Part shown: positions 9,470 to 17,946 of the stretch, in pieces | How positions within the stretch are numbered: the first letter of the stretch is position 1 | Layout: each line of letters begins with the position of its first letter | DNA from: Niabella yanshanensis | GTDB lineage: Bacteria > Bacteroidota > Bacteroidia > Chitinophagales > Chitinophagaceae | NCBI RefSeq assembly: GCF_034424215.1 | Contig: NZ_CP139960.1 | Location: 4,898,001-4,962,000, forward strand | DNA: 64,000 nt | Direction of reading: 5' to 3' | The notes under the pieces: model-generated | The model's database searches: none | What the model was told of the DNA's origin: nothing | Seen by the model: the letters and a program-made list of their open reading frames with translations, nothing else | Program-made: the position numbers and the translations under genes

Positions 9470-9922
9470 TTATTGGTCGCCTCTTTTATATTTTGTAGCT
9501 AACTCGGTATCGCCGGCGCTATTGGCGTTGATATGAGTATAGTGTTTGTTGTCTTTTAAAACAATGCGGTAATTAACGCCATTTTTGTTGCTAACCTCGG
9601 TAATGCCATGAATCTCCATACCAGGGAATGCAGAGGCTACGCCTGCAAGTACATCGGGTGAAAGCTTGTCTTTTTTATAATAGCGAACGGTTTGAATCAG
9701 GTTTCCTTTAGCATCAAAGGTAGCACGGGTTTTTACGTCATTAACAGTAAAGAAAGCTTCTGCACGGTTTCCGGTTTCACTCCAGCTTACATTAGCTGCG
9801 CTTTTAAACGTGGATGTAAAAGTTTCCTGAACTCTTTCGCTTACAACAGGTTTTACAGGTGATGCAACGGCACTAAAGGTGATCGTTAATAATGTTGCAG
9901 CGGAAAGAAGTAAAGATTTCAT
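9470..9922 (-). CDS. Secreted PepSY-like small protein
   Basis: 150 aa. The start at ATG 9922 is preferred because the residues before it would overlap a promoter; it opens a signal peptide (MKSLLLSAATLLTITFSAVA). The mature part has the pattern of the Bacteroidota PepSY-like/BLIP-like secreted proteins: NVSWSETGNRAEAFFTV, ATFDAKGNLIQTVRYY, then a repeat of the same beta-alpha-beta unit with ELATKYKRGDQ at the end. These are periplasmic or exported proteins, often stress-responsive, of unknown biochemical role. It is a single-gene unit. Confidence 0.8.
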   Translation of the reverse strand: MKSLLLSAATLLTITFSAVASPVKPVVSERVQETFTSTFKSAANVSWSETGNRAEAFFTVNDVKTRATFDAKGNLIQTVRYYKKDKLSPDVLAGVASAFPGMEIHGITEVSNKNGVNYRIVLKDNKHYTHINANSAGDTELATKYKRGDQ

Positions 9923-9957
9923 ATTGTTTGTTTTTTTAGTAATTATTAATTGTTTTA

Positions 9958-9982
9958 CAAACATACATTCATGGAGGGCCTT
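9958..9982 (-). promoter_or_regulatory. Promoter of the PepSY-like gene
   Basis: The minus strand reads TATGTTTG (9958-9965), an exact TAnnTTTG, with a partial -33 element (ATTG) about 21 bases further upstream. The distance to the ATG at 9922 is 35 bases. Its position inside the longer open frame is the reason for choosing the shorter start. Confidence 0.55.
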
Positions 9983-10253
9983 GAGTCAATACCATCATGG
10001 CGAACCACACCTGAATTACCGGTGAATGGTGGTTTTGTGATGGTGAACACCTGCCGGAGCACACTTTTACTATAACTTATCTGGAACTGTTTTTCAAAAT
10101 CCGGATGCCGGTCCGTAAGAGATACATCTTCGGAATTTTATCCATCGTTAATTGCATCAACCAGCTTCTTATGCGGCTACTAAAATTCGGTTTTCCTGAC
10201 GCAAATGCAGCAGCAATAACGTTATTAGTATGGTGTTGTATTTGTAATGCATA
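9983..10253. other. Intergenic region, nothing recognised
   Basis: Between the promoter of the PepSY-like gene and the stop of the BspA-like gene. No family-like reading frame or clear hairpin was noticed. Confidence 0.5.
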
Positions 10254-11537
10254 CTATTCTTTCACTACTTTTACTACTGCACTGTTTTTAAAATTCCCAT
10301 CTATGTCTACCTGTTTTATCCGGATATAAAAGTTGCTATTTTTATTTTCCTGTGGAAGACTGCTTTTCGTACAGCTGATAATGCTTAAGCCGATTCCTGC
10401 CAGGAGTAATATTGAGAACCTGGCTTTTTTATGCCGGCTGAAACTTGCTCCAATACTGGACAGCGCCAATATCCCTATACACGCAGATAAAATTATGCTG
10501 CTCATTTTTTTACTAAACTCATACTGCAAAGGGACGGAAGAATTGCCGTCCGGGAATTTGGGTAAAACCTCGCCAATTTTGGTGAACTCAGCGCCATCTG
10601 CAGAAGCTTCTATATCAAAATGACCGTTATTTTTTTCTGTTAATGTGGCCCAGTTTACCTGCAGCATACCGTTTTTAAGTGAAGCATTTACTTCGCCAAA
10701 AATAACCGGCAGCGACATATCATAACAGGGGTTTCCAGGGATAGCTTTCGCGTCCATACTGATACTCCACCCTTTGGCAATAAGCGCGTTGCGGAAGGTT
10801 TCCGCGGTATTGGCATAAACAGCTCCTCTCTGGACGGAAAAATTTACCGTATTGGGTGTGTTGGGATTTTCGGCCCAGGCTTTGATCGTACGGCTATAAT
10901 TTTCGCAGCTGATACCGCTGTTACTAAACATACCCGCGGCATTGGTAAGGGAACTCAGGTTCCAGGTGGTAAGATCCCGGTTAAATGAACCTGTTTCGGC
11001 AAACATGGATTCCATATCTGTTACAGAGCTTACATTCCATAGATCCATATTGAAAGGAGGGACGAAATTCCTGGAGAACCAAAACATTTGTTTCATGCTT
11101 CTTACTCCTGAAAGATTAGGCACATCGGTCGCCAGGAGCTTGAAGTTGGGACAGTTGACAAACGCTACTTCCATACTTTGCCAGGCAACATTACCCCATT
11201 GTCTAACCTCGGTGAGTTCACTGAAGTTTGCACCATTATATCCTCCGTTCAGGAAGAAACGTCTCAGGTTGGCCGGTTCCATATGTAATGTTACGGTATC
11301 GCCTGCGGGTATAGGTATAGCTATTCTTATGGGAAGATTTTCGTTACTATTGCTGAATCTCAGGGTTCCGCCGATGGGATTGGAGCTTGTTGTCCACCGG
11401 CATACAACTTCGCCTGCGGTTAGCCCGTTAAAGGTTATACTGTTGGAGGCAGTGGGGAATACCCACCTTGTAATAAAATTTTGTGCGCTTGCGGAAAAGG
11501 AGATTAGCAGCGCCAGCGCTAAAAGATAATGTTTCAT
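10254..11537 (-). CDS. BspA-family (DUF285) surface repeat protein with a membrane hairpin inside its C-terminal domain
   Basis: 427 aa. Signal peptide (1-18), then a DUF285/BspA-type region (about 90-230) with the recurring pattern MxxMFxxxxxFNxDLxxWNxSxxTxMxxMF. From about 284 a fibronectin-like domain common at the end of Bacteroidota exported proteins begins (NWATLTEKNNGHFDIEASADG), and its last strands reappear at 400-427 (YIRIKQVDIDGNFKNSAVV). Between them, at about 343-399, lie two hydrophobic helices; the second ends in GLSIISCTKSS, which looks just like a lipoprotein box. Surface or envelope location is likely. The function of the insertion is unknown. No partner gene is obvious. Confidence 0.82.
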   Translation of the reverse strand: MKHYLLALALLISFSASAQNFITRWVFPTASNSITFNGLTAGEVVCRWTTSSNPIGGTLRFSNSNENLPIRIAIPIPAGDTVTLHMEPANLRRFFLNGGYNGANFSELTEVRQWGNVAWQSMEVAFVNCPNFKLLATDVPNLSGVRSMKQMFWFSRNFVPPFNMDLWNVSSVTDMESMFAETGSFNRDLTTWNLSSLTNAAGMFSNSGISCENYSRTIKAWAENPNTPNTVNFSVQRGAVYANTAETFRNALIAKGWSISMDAKAIPGNPCYDMSLPVIFGEVNASLKNGMLQVNWATLTEKNNGHFDIEASADGAEFTKIGEVLPKFPDGNSSVPLQYEFSKKMSSIILSACIGILALSSIGASFSRHKKARFSILLLAGIGLSIISCTKSSLPQENKNSNFYIRIKQVDIDGNFKNSAVVKVVKE

Positions 11538-11933
11538 TTTTCGATTTTGTTTTGAATAGAAGAACTCATGGGTTCAGGAAATGTTACCGGTATTGGGTAG
11601 TTTTAATTTCGTGGACCGAATTTAGAGCAGTATCCGGGGTGTATGACTGCTACTCGCCGAACGACCATAGTAAGCGATGAATTGCTATATTTACCGGTGA
11701 ACAGCGGAAGAGGAATTAGAAAGATGCTTCAGGTAATAATGGCAGGAGCCCGGATAATGCATGGGTTGCTTCTTACTGCTTTTGTAGCTCAGGCAAGCGG
11801 GACAGCTCATGAGATGGAGTAGCGAATGCTTACCCATAAAAATATATAAAGAATAACCGGGATAGGACTGAACCCAATCTAGTGGTCGGTATAGGCAGAA
11901 AAGTCCGGAATTCACAATTATACTTTGACCCAA
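11538..11933. other. Intergenic region, nothing recognised
   Basis: 396 bases between the BspA-like start and the stop of the truncated sigma factor. The minus-strand open frame 11691-11933 starts with TTG, matches nothing I know and shows no sigma region 4. If the truncated sigma gene once continued here, the sequence has diverged past recognition. Confidence 0.5.
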
Positions 11934-12254
11934 TTAATCGCCGTTATTATGCACCATAAACATTTCCTGTTTGCTGTATTGGTTTCGTTTCCGTTTCACA
12001 GCAGCCATCGAAAGGTAAAAGCTGGTAGTAAATAGCCATCCTGCAACAGATTGTTCATGGGTTAGCAATGCTCTTTTTTCCCAAAGGGTTAGAAAAACTG
12101 TTTGTAAAATATCTTCAGCTTCCGCGGTATGAGGAAGTAGTTTGTAAATATTACGGTACGGGGCCGAACTGTAATGATCGTATAGCCTCGCAAAGAGGTC
12201 TCTGTCTCCGTTATGCAGGGCAGCTATGATTGTATTATTTTTGGGAAGGCTCAT
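11934..12254 (-). pseudogene. Truncated ECF sigma factor (region 2 only)
   Basis: 106 aa from ATG 12254. It matches sigma-70 region 2: DLFARLYDHY, then AEAEDILQTVFLTLWEKR, then VAGWLFTTSFYLSMAAVKRKRN. It stops soon after region 2, with no region 4 helix-turn-helix in this or neighbouring frames. ECF sigma factors are normally about 160-200 aa, so this is either a decayed gene or a deliberate region-2-only protein. A clean TAnnTTTG element just upstream suggests it may still be transcribed. It is divergent from the intact sigma gene of PUL 1. Confidence 0.65.
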
Positions 12255-12263
12255 TACAGCCTG

Positions 12264-12271
12264 CAAAAATA
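12264..12271 (-). promoter_or_regulatory. -7 element of the truncated sigma gene
   Basis: TATTTTTG on the minus strand, an exact TAnnTTTG, with a partial -33 (TTTC) about 18 bases upstream. The expected transcript start lies only a few bases from ATG 12254, so the mRNA would be nearly leaderless. Confidence 0.5.
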
Positions 12272-12624
12272 GAGACAGCTATCCCGAAAGAAACTAAGTC
12301 AATATTAAGAAAATGTAAAGTATGACGGGTGGCCCGGGCTTTAATTAGTTGTGAATGCTTAAGGATACAGTGTTATTGTGAGGCGTATAAAAGGAATACT
12401 GAATTCTAAGCTATGAGCTTGCCTGTTGCCGTCAACCCTTATTGATTACAATCGTCTCATTGAGATATCGTTAATACAAGCAACGGTTTCCGGATTGCCA
12501 AAGGTCTTTACAAGATATAGGAAACGAGTGCATTATGATGCATTGGCAGAGTGGTTACACATTGAGGGGCGGTTTAGAAAATACTCTTTTGAGCAAGGGA
12601 TGTTTATTTTTAAAATGATTCTGC

Positions 12625-12632
12625 TATTTTTG
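12625..12632 (+). promoter_or_regulatory. -7 element of the PUL 1 sigma gene
   Basis: TATTTTTG, an exact TAnnTTTG, preceded at 18 bases by TTTA as a weak -33. It is only 14-20 bases before the TTG start candidates, giving a very short leader. Confidence 0.5.
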
Positions 12633-12646
12633 AAGTTAACAACTAC

Positions 12647-13234
12647 TTGCATTTGAAAAATCAACGATTGTACGAATTGTTGCTTCGCATTGCGGAGCAT
12701 GACGATGAAATGGCTTTTAAGGAGCTGTACAATTTTTTTTATTTTGATCTGATTGCCTTCTCTCGTTCCATACTCAATAGCGAGCAGGATGCAGAAGATG
12801 TAGTGATTAATGTGTTTGTTCGCTTGTGGCAAAACCGGAAAACCATGGGGAGTATCAAGAACATTTCAGCCTACCTCTACACCGCTGCTAAATACGCCTC
12901 TATTAATATGCTGAAATCAAGAAAGGAAATCAATAATATAGACATCGATGATTTGAGCGATACCTTTCAATATAGCTTTGCCAACCCCGAAACAGAGTTG
13001 ATCGACCGGGAGAATATCAAGCGCCTCGGGGAATTATTGAATACCCTGCCGCCCAAGTCCCGGTTGGTGTTTTACCTGGTGAAAGACAAGGGGCTTAGTT
13101 GTAAGGAAGTAAGCATATTATTAAACACTTCCATCCGAACGGTAGAAACCCAGCTCTACCAGACCATGAGGAAGATTGCTTCCTGGCTGGATCGTGAAAA
13201 TATCCGCCCGAAAAGAAAACCAGGAAATTCTTAA
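12647..13234 (+). CDS. ECF RNA polymerase sigma factor (FecI-like, Bacteroidota PUL type)
   Basis: 195 aa. Region 2 (about 22-90) includes DLIAFSRSILNSEQDAEDVV and FVRLWQNRK. Region 4 (about 125-178) includes LNTLPPKSRLVFYLVKDKGLS and a helix-turn-helix ending VETQLYQTMRKIA. No ATG precedes region 2: the frame is closed at 12611-12613 and the first ATG (12710) would cut region 2, so the start is TTG at 12647 or 12653. The FecR-type anti-sigma gene follows 68 bases later and an STN-type SusC comes next, the classic transenvelope arrangement. It likely drives PUL 1 when the outer-membrane receptor is occupied (established for this gene set, inferred here). Confidence 0.9.
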   Translation: MHLKNQRLYELLLRIAEHDDEMAFKELYNFFYFDLIAFSRSILNSEQDAEDVVINVFVRLWQNRKTMGSIKNISAYLYTAAKYASINMLKSRKEINNIDIDDLSDTFQYSFANPETELIDRENIKRLGELLNTLPPKSRLVFYLVKDKGLSCKEVSILLNTSIRTVETQLYQTMRKIASWLDRENIRPKRKPGNS

Positions 13235-13302
13235 AAAAATAAAAACTACAATACGTAGTTCCGCTATTTTTTTTGTCATCTATTGTACAGATAGATGCGT
13301 TT

Positions 13303-14367
13303 ATGCAACAAGAGCGTTTTATTGAGCTGCTGACTAAAAAGCTTTCCGGGGAAATTACCTTATCGGAACAAATGGAATTGTCCCGTTGGGTAGAAGCCAA
13401 TCCGGGTGATGCCACGTTAGAAGCTCAATTATCGGAACTGATCAGTAACGATAGCCTGCCGGTGCATTCATCAAAGCAGCTCGCAAAAAGAGAGCAAAAC
13501 TGGAATAGGCTACATCAACTCATGGAAGTGGATCCGGATCCGATAGTGATTATAAGAAAGCCGGCGAAAATAAAGTTTATGCTAAAATGGGTTGCTGCCG
13601 CAAGCATTTTATTATTTGCAATTTTCGTTACTACTCAAAGACAAACAGGAAAGGATAAGCCGGATTTAAACAATAATAATATTGTCGCCACCAAAAAAGG
13701 GTCAAAGTCAAACCTGGTGCTACCGGATGGATCAAAAGTGTGGATCAACAGTGATAGTAAGATTTCTTACAAAGATGGTTTCGGCAAAACGCATCGGACA
13801 CTTACTTTAACGGGAGAGGCCTATTTTGATGTAGTAAAAGACCCGGACAGGCCATTTTTGATCCATACACCAGAGTTGGATGTAAAGGTTTTAGGGACAG
13901 CGTTTAATGTGCGCTCTTACCCGGATGAAAGCAATACAACAACGACCCTGGTGAGAGGGTCCTTACAGGTAAAACTCAATAAGCATGAACAACAGGTTTA
14001 TGTTTTGAAGCCTGACGAAAAGCTTATTGTTGATAAAGAGCCGTTGCAGCTTTCTAAGGAACACCCTGGTAACGCAGAGGATGGCATCGTTAAATTGAAA
14101 ATTATCAAGACTGATTCTATACCTCCGGAGGCTCAATGGACCAACAATGCATTGGTTTTTGAAAATAAACGCCTGGATGAAATAGCCATAATTCTGTCAA
14201 GATGGTATGGAGTTCAGGTTATTATTGATAGCTCCAGGAAAATTAAAGCAGAAACCTTTACCGGTTTTTATGATAATGAAAGCCTTCAAAACGTTTTGGA
14301 GTCCCTGAAGATATATATGGGCTTCCGTTATAAAATAGAAAATAATACTGTTTTGATCGAACCTTAA
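13303..14367 (+). CDS. FecR-family anti-sigma factor
   Basis: 354 aa from ATG 13303 (an earlier TTG at 13273 is less likely). The N-terminal cytoplasmic part has the anti-sigma pattern LLTKKLSGEITLSEQMELSRW. One membrane helix spans about 92-111. The periplasmic part has a FecR domain (KSNLVLPDGSKVWINSDSKI, then LTLTGEAYFDV and VLGTAFNVRSY) and a C-terminal DUF4974 domain (VFENKRLDEIAIILSRWYGV). It holds the adjacent sigma factor and reads the STN domain of the following SusC across the periplasm. Sits between its sigma factor and susC on the same strand. Confidence 0.94.
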   Translation: MQQERFIELLTKKLSGEITLSEQMELSRWVEANPGDATLEAQLSELISNDSLPVHSSKQLAKREQNWNRLHQLMEVDPDPIVIIRKPAKIKFMLKWVAAASILLFAIFVTTQRQTGKDKPDLNNNNIVATKKGSKSNLVLPDGSKVWINSDSKISYKDGFGKTHRTLTLTGEAYFDVVKDPDRPFLIHTPELDVKVLGTAFNVRSYPDESNTTTTLVRGSLQVKLNKHEQQVYVLKPDEKLIVDKEPLQLSKEHPGNAEDGIVKLKIIKTDSIPPEAQWTNNALVFENKRLDEIAIILSRWYGVQVIIDSSRKIKAETFTGFYDNESLQNVLESLKIYMGFRYKIENNTVLIEP

Positions 14368-14408
14368 ATCAATTGCCTATGGTCAAATAAAAGTATGATA
14401 TAAAAAGT

Positions 14409-14436
14409 ATCAAGGAAGCGGCCAGGCTCCCTTGAT
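14409..14436 (+). promoter_or_regulatory. Stem-loop between fecR and susC
   Basis: ATCAAGGAAGC (14409-14419) pairs with GCTCCCTTGAT (14426-14436), 10 of 11 pairs, with a six-base loop. No U-run follows. Lying between the regulator genes and the strongly needed receptor gene, it could act as an attenuator or as an RNA processing or stability element. Confidence 0.45.
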
Positions 14437-14494
14437 CATAAAACGAAAATTAACTTCTGTAAATCGATTGCTTTTCATTTTATCCTCTAAAAGT

Positions 14495-17400
14495 ATGAAA
14501 AAAACGAACTGCTATGCTTATCGCTGTGCATTTAAATTTCTCCTGTTAATGAAGTTGTCCATTGTTCTCTTACTCTTCACCTATACATCACTATGGGCTA
14601 GTGATGTATCCGGGCAACGCATTAATCTGGATTTAAAAGAAGCACCTATTGAAAAAGTGCTGGAAGCGATCCGGGAACAAGGCAGGTACTCGTTTGTTTA
14701 TCAGTCACAAATATTTCCCCGGGATCTTAAAATTAATATCCGAACGAAGAATGCTTCCATTGATTCGGTCATGGACAAGCTTCTGTTGAATACACCCTTG
14801 TATTATAAAAAAATTGACAGGAATCTCTTTGTTATTCTTACCCGTAATGTTCCGCCTCCTGTCACCGATGCCAGGCGGCCTCCGATACTGGTTCAGGGCT
14901 CTGTTAAAGACCGTGCCGGCGGCATGTTGCAGAATGTATCTGTGTATGTAAAAGGCACGCAGAATGGAACTTTAACCAATGAGAAAGGTGAATTTACCCT
15001 GAATGCCAATTTGTATGACAGCCTTGAAATATCGTCGGTTGGCTACAAAACACAATATGTTTTTATAGCAGACAGCCGTCCGCTTATTATTGTACTGGAT
15101 GGTGAGGACGGTAGTATGAACGAAGTGGCCGTAGTGGCTTTCTCCAAGCAGAAAAAGGCAAGCATGGTAGCTTCAATTACCTCGATTAAGCCTTCTGAAT
15201 TAAGAATGCCCAGTAGCAATCTTACCAATTCATTGGCTGGCAGGCTGGCGGGTATGGTTGCTTACCAGCGAAGCGGGGAACCAGGTCAGGATAACGCGGC
15301 CTTTTTCATTCGCGGTATCACTTCATTTGGCGCTTCAGCAAAGAAAGATCCGCTTATTTTGATTGATGGTATAGAGTTAAGTCCTAATGATCTGGCTCGT
15401 TTAAACCCCGATGATATTGCCAGCTTTAGCATCATGAAAGATGCCATGGCTACCGCATTGTATGGGGCAAGAGGTGCGAATGGGGTGATCCTGGTCACTA
15501 CCAAAGAAGGGAAGGAAGGGAAAATGAATTTTGATCTGCGTTTTGAAAACTCTTTTTCTTCACCTACTCAAAGATTAGAGACTGCGGACCCTGTTACGTT
15601 TATGCGCATGCATAATGAAGCAGTGAAAACCCGCGATCCAAACGGCCAGACGCTTTATACAGATGAGCAAATAACTTTTACCGAAATGGGACTGCACCGG
15701 GATATTTACCCCGCCACCAATTGGGAAGAAGCGATGTTTAAACGCATGGCAATTAATAACCGTTTAAACCTCAGCTTTACCGGTGGTGGTTCTGTTGCCC
15801 GCTATTATGTGGCCGGTAGCGTAACCAGGGACAGGGGCAACCTGAAAGTGGATAATAAAAATGATTTCAACTCTAATATTGATCTTTATAAATATTCCAT
15901 CCGTTCCAATGTTAATATTAACCTGACCAAGACCACAGAAATGTCTACACGTTTTGTAGCCAATTTTGATGATTATACCGGTCCCATTGATGGAGGTTCT
16001 GCAATGTACCGTAAAGTGATGCAGGCCAACCCCGTACGCTTTAAGCCTTTCTATGAACCTGATTCTAATTTCTCTTATGCAAAACATACCCTCTTCGGTA
16101 ATTTTGAAACCGGCAATTATCTAAATCCTTATGCTGAGGCAATGAGGGGGTACAGGGATTATAGTCGCAGCAATATGCTTACCACGGTGGAATTAAGGCA
16201 AAACCTGGACGCTATAGCGAAAGGACTGATGGCGCGGGCCCTGGTGAATTTTGATCGCAGGTCTGAGTACAGTATCTCCCGTGCGTATGTACCTTTTTAC
16301 TATCGTATATCTTCATTCGATCTGGCCAATGATTCTTACAGGCTGGTTCGTTTAAATCCTACAACGGGAAGGGAAACACTGGATTATGATGCAAATAATA
16401 CTTCGCGCACCGTTGCCAATTCTTTTTATTTTGAGGGGGCCACTCAATACAATAATAATTTCGGCAAAAACAGCATCAGTGGGTTATTGGTATTTACAGC
16501 CCGACAGTTTAAGCAGGGGGCACCATCCTCTATTCAGTTATCGCTACCAACAAGGAACTTAAGTTTCTCCGGTCGATTCTCCTATGACTTTGATACACGT
16601 TACCTGGCTGAGTTTGCTTATGGGTATAATGCTTCGGAGCGGTTTGCACAAAATAACAGGTGGGGATTTTTTCCTTCGTTTGGCGCAGGTTGGGTTATTT
16701 CCAATGAGCCGTTCTTTGAGCCGCTCTCAGATGTTTTCAGGATGCTGAAATTGAGAGGCTCTTATGGTATTGCGGGTAACGAAGCCATCGGCAGCGCATC
16801 TGAAAGATTTTTTTATTTATCGGAAGTTAACTTAAATGCGCCACACAATGTAAACTGGGGTGTTAATATGAACGAGAACCCGGGCGGGATTGATGTAAGC
16901 CGTTATGCAAACGACCAGGTAGGTTGGGAGCGGTCTTATAAAACCAACCTGGCGTTGGAATTTAACCTGCGAAATGGATTTTCCTCTATTATTGAAATTT
17001 ACAAAGAAAGAAGAAAGAATATTCTTCAGGACCGCATCATGCCTGCAACCGCGGGTATTTTGCCGGCAGTAAAAGCAAATGTAGGCGAAGCCGAGGGCAG
17101 AGGCATTGATATTGAACTGAATTATGATAAAACGATTGGCAAGGACCTGAAGTTTACCGGCCGGGGCACTTTTACCTATACTACGAGTAAGGTTATCAAA
17201 TGGGAGGAACCTGATTATGGTAATAACTACTGGTTGTCGAGGATAGGAACCAACCTGGGGCAAACCTGGGGGTTGGTTGCAGAGCGCCTGTTTATTGATT
17301 CAGCTGAAGTGAAAAACTCTCCGCGACAGGAATTTGGTGCATATTCAGGTGGCGATATCAAGTATAAAGATATCAATGGTGACGGTAAGATTGATAATCT

Positions 17401-17935
17401 GGATTTTGTTCCTATAGGACACCCGGTAACACCGGAGATTATTTATGGTTTTGGATTATCAGTAAGTTATAAACGCTTCGATTTTAACTTCTTTTTTCAG
17501 GGATTAGCCCGCGAATCGTTCTGGTTAAACCAGGACAATGTTACGCCATTTATTGATGGTGACGGAGGAGATGGCAGGGTAGGGCAAAATGCCGTACTGC
17601 AGGCCATTGCCAGTGATTACTGGTCAGAAAGCAATCGCAATTCCTATGCATTCTGGCCACGGCTTGCCAACTACAATATTGATAATAACCGGCAAACCAG
17701 TACCTGGTTCATGCAAAACGGCAGCTTTTTAAGACTCAAGTCGGTAGATGTTGGCTATAGCTTTCCTCCCTCCATGCTGAAACGCTTTAAGGTTGCTGAT
17801 TTTCGTATATACTTCAGCGGCTCGAACCTGCTGCATTGGAGCGCTTTCAAGTTATGGGATCCGGAGATGGCAGGATCAGGATTTGACTACCCACTTCAAA
17901 GAGTATTTAATGTGGGCTTTAACATCGGCTTATAA
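14495..17935 (+). CDS. SusC/RagA TonB-dependent receptor with STN signalling domain (PUL 1)
   Basis: 1146 aa from ATG 14495. Signal peptide (about 1-42), then an STN domain (about 45-105, INLDLKEAPIEKVLEAIREQ, SFVYQSQIF), a carboxypeptidase-regulatory-like domain (VQGSVKDRAGGMLQNVSVYV), the plug (SLAGRLAGMVAYQRSGEPGQ, FFIRGITSFG, DPLILIDGIEL, ATALYGARGANGVILVTTK) and a 22-strand barrel ending FNVGFNIGL. It imports an oligosaccharide across the outer membrane together with the SusD encoded 11 bases downstream. The STN domain contacts FecR and so senses substrate. No STN is present in the SusC proteins of the other two loci. Confidence 0.95.
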   Translation: MKKTNCYAYRCAFKFLLLMKLSIVLLLFTYTSLWASDVSGQRINLDLKEAPIEKVLEAIREQGRYSFVYQSQIFPRDLKINIRTKNASIDSVMDKLLLNTPLYYKKIDRNLFVILTRNVPPPVTDARRPPILVQGSVKDRAGGMLQNVSVYVKGTQNGTLTNEKGEFTLNANLYDSLEISSVGYKTQYVFIADSRPLIIVLDGEDGSMNEVAVVAFSKQKKASMVASITSIKPSELRMPSSNLTNSLAGRLAGMVAYQRSGEPGQDNAAFFIRGITSFGASAKKDPLILIDGIELSPNDLARLNPDDIASFSIMKDAMATALYGARGANGVILVTTKEGKEGKMNFDLRFENSFSSPTQRLETADPVTFMRMHNEAVKTRDPNGQTLYTDEQITFTEMGLHRDIYPATNWEEAMFKRMAINNRLNLSFTGGGSVARYYVAGSVTRDRGNLKVDNKNDFNSNIDLYKYSIRSNVNINLTKTTEMSTRFVANFDDYTGPIDGGSAMYRKVMQANPVRFKPFYEPDSNFSYAKHTLFGNFETGNYLNPYAEAMRGYRDYSRSNMLTTVELRQNLDAIAKGLMARALVNFDRRSEYSISRAYVPFYYRISSFDLANDSYRLVRLNPTTGRETLDYDANNTSRTVANSFYFEGATQYNNNFGKNSISGLLVFTARQFKQGAPSSIQLSLPTRNLSFSGRFSYDFDTRYLAEFAYGYNASERFAQNNRWGFFPSFGAGWVISNEPFFEPLSDVFRMLKLRGSYGIAGNEAIGSASERFFYLSEVNLNAPHNVNWGVNMNENPGGIDVSRYANDQVGWERSYKTNLALEFNLRNGFSSIIEIYKERRKNILQDRIMPATAGILPAVKANVGEAEGRGIDIELNYDKTIGKDLKFTGRGTFTYTTSKVIKWEEPDYGNNYWLSRIGTNLGQTWGLVAERLFIDSAEVKNSPRQEFGAYSGGDIKYKDINGDGKIDNLDFVPIGHPVTPEIIYGFGLSVSYKRFDFNFFFQGLARESFWLNQDNVTPFIDGDGGDGRVGQNAVLQAIASDYWSESNRNSYAFWPRLANYNIDNNRQTSTWFMQNGSFLRLKSVDVGYSFPPSMLKRFKVADFRIYFSGSNLLHWSAFKLWDPEMAGSGFDYPLQRVFNVGFNIGL

Positions 17936-17946
17936 AAACAGGTGCC

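Larger units (their letters stand above)
12255..12646. other. Region between two divergent sigma genes
   Basis: 392 bases. It holds a -7-like TATTTTTG on the minus strand at 12264-12271 for the truncated sigma gene and TATTTTTG on the plus strand at 12625-12632 for the intact one. The small open frames here (for example 12426-12656) have no recognisable content. Confidence 0.5.

Noticed and set aside
11691-11933. Open frame downstream of the truncated sigma gene
   Set aside because: TTG start, no sigma region 4 and no known family; treated as non-coding.
12426-12656. Plus-strand open frame in front of the ECF sigma gene
   Set aside because: Covers the promoter of the real sigma gene and reads as random sequence.
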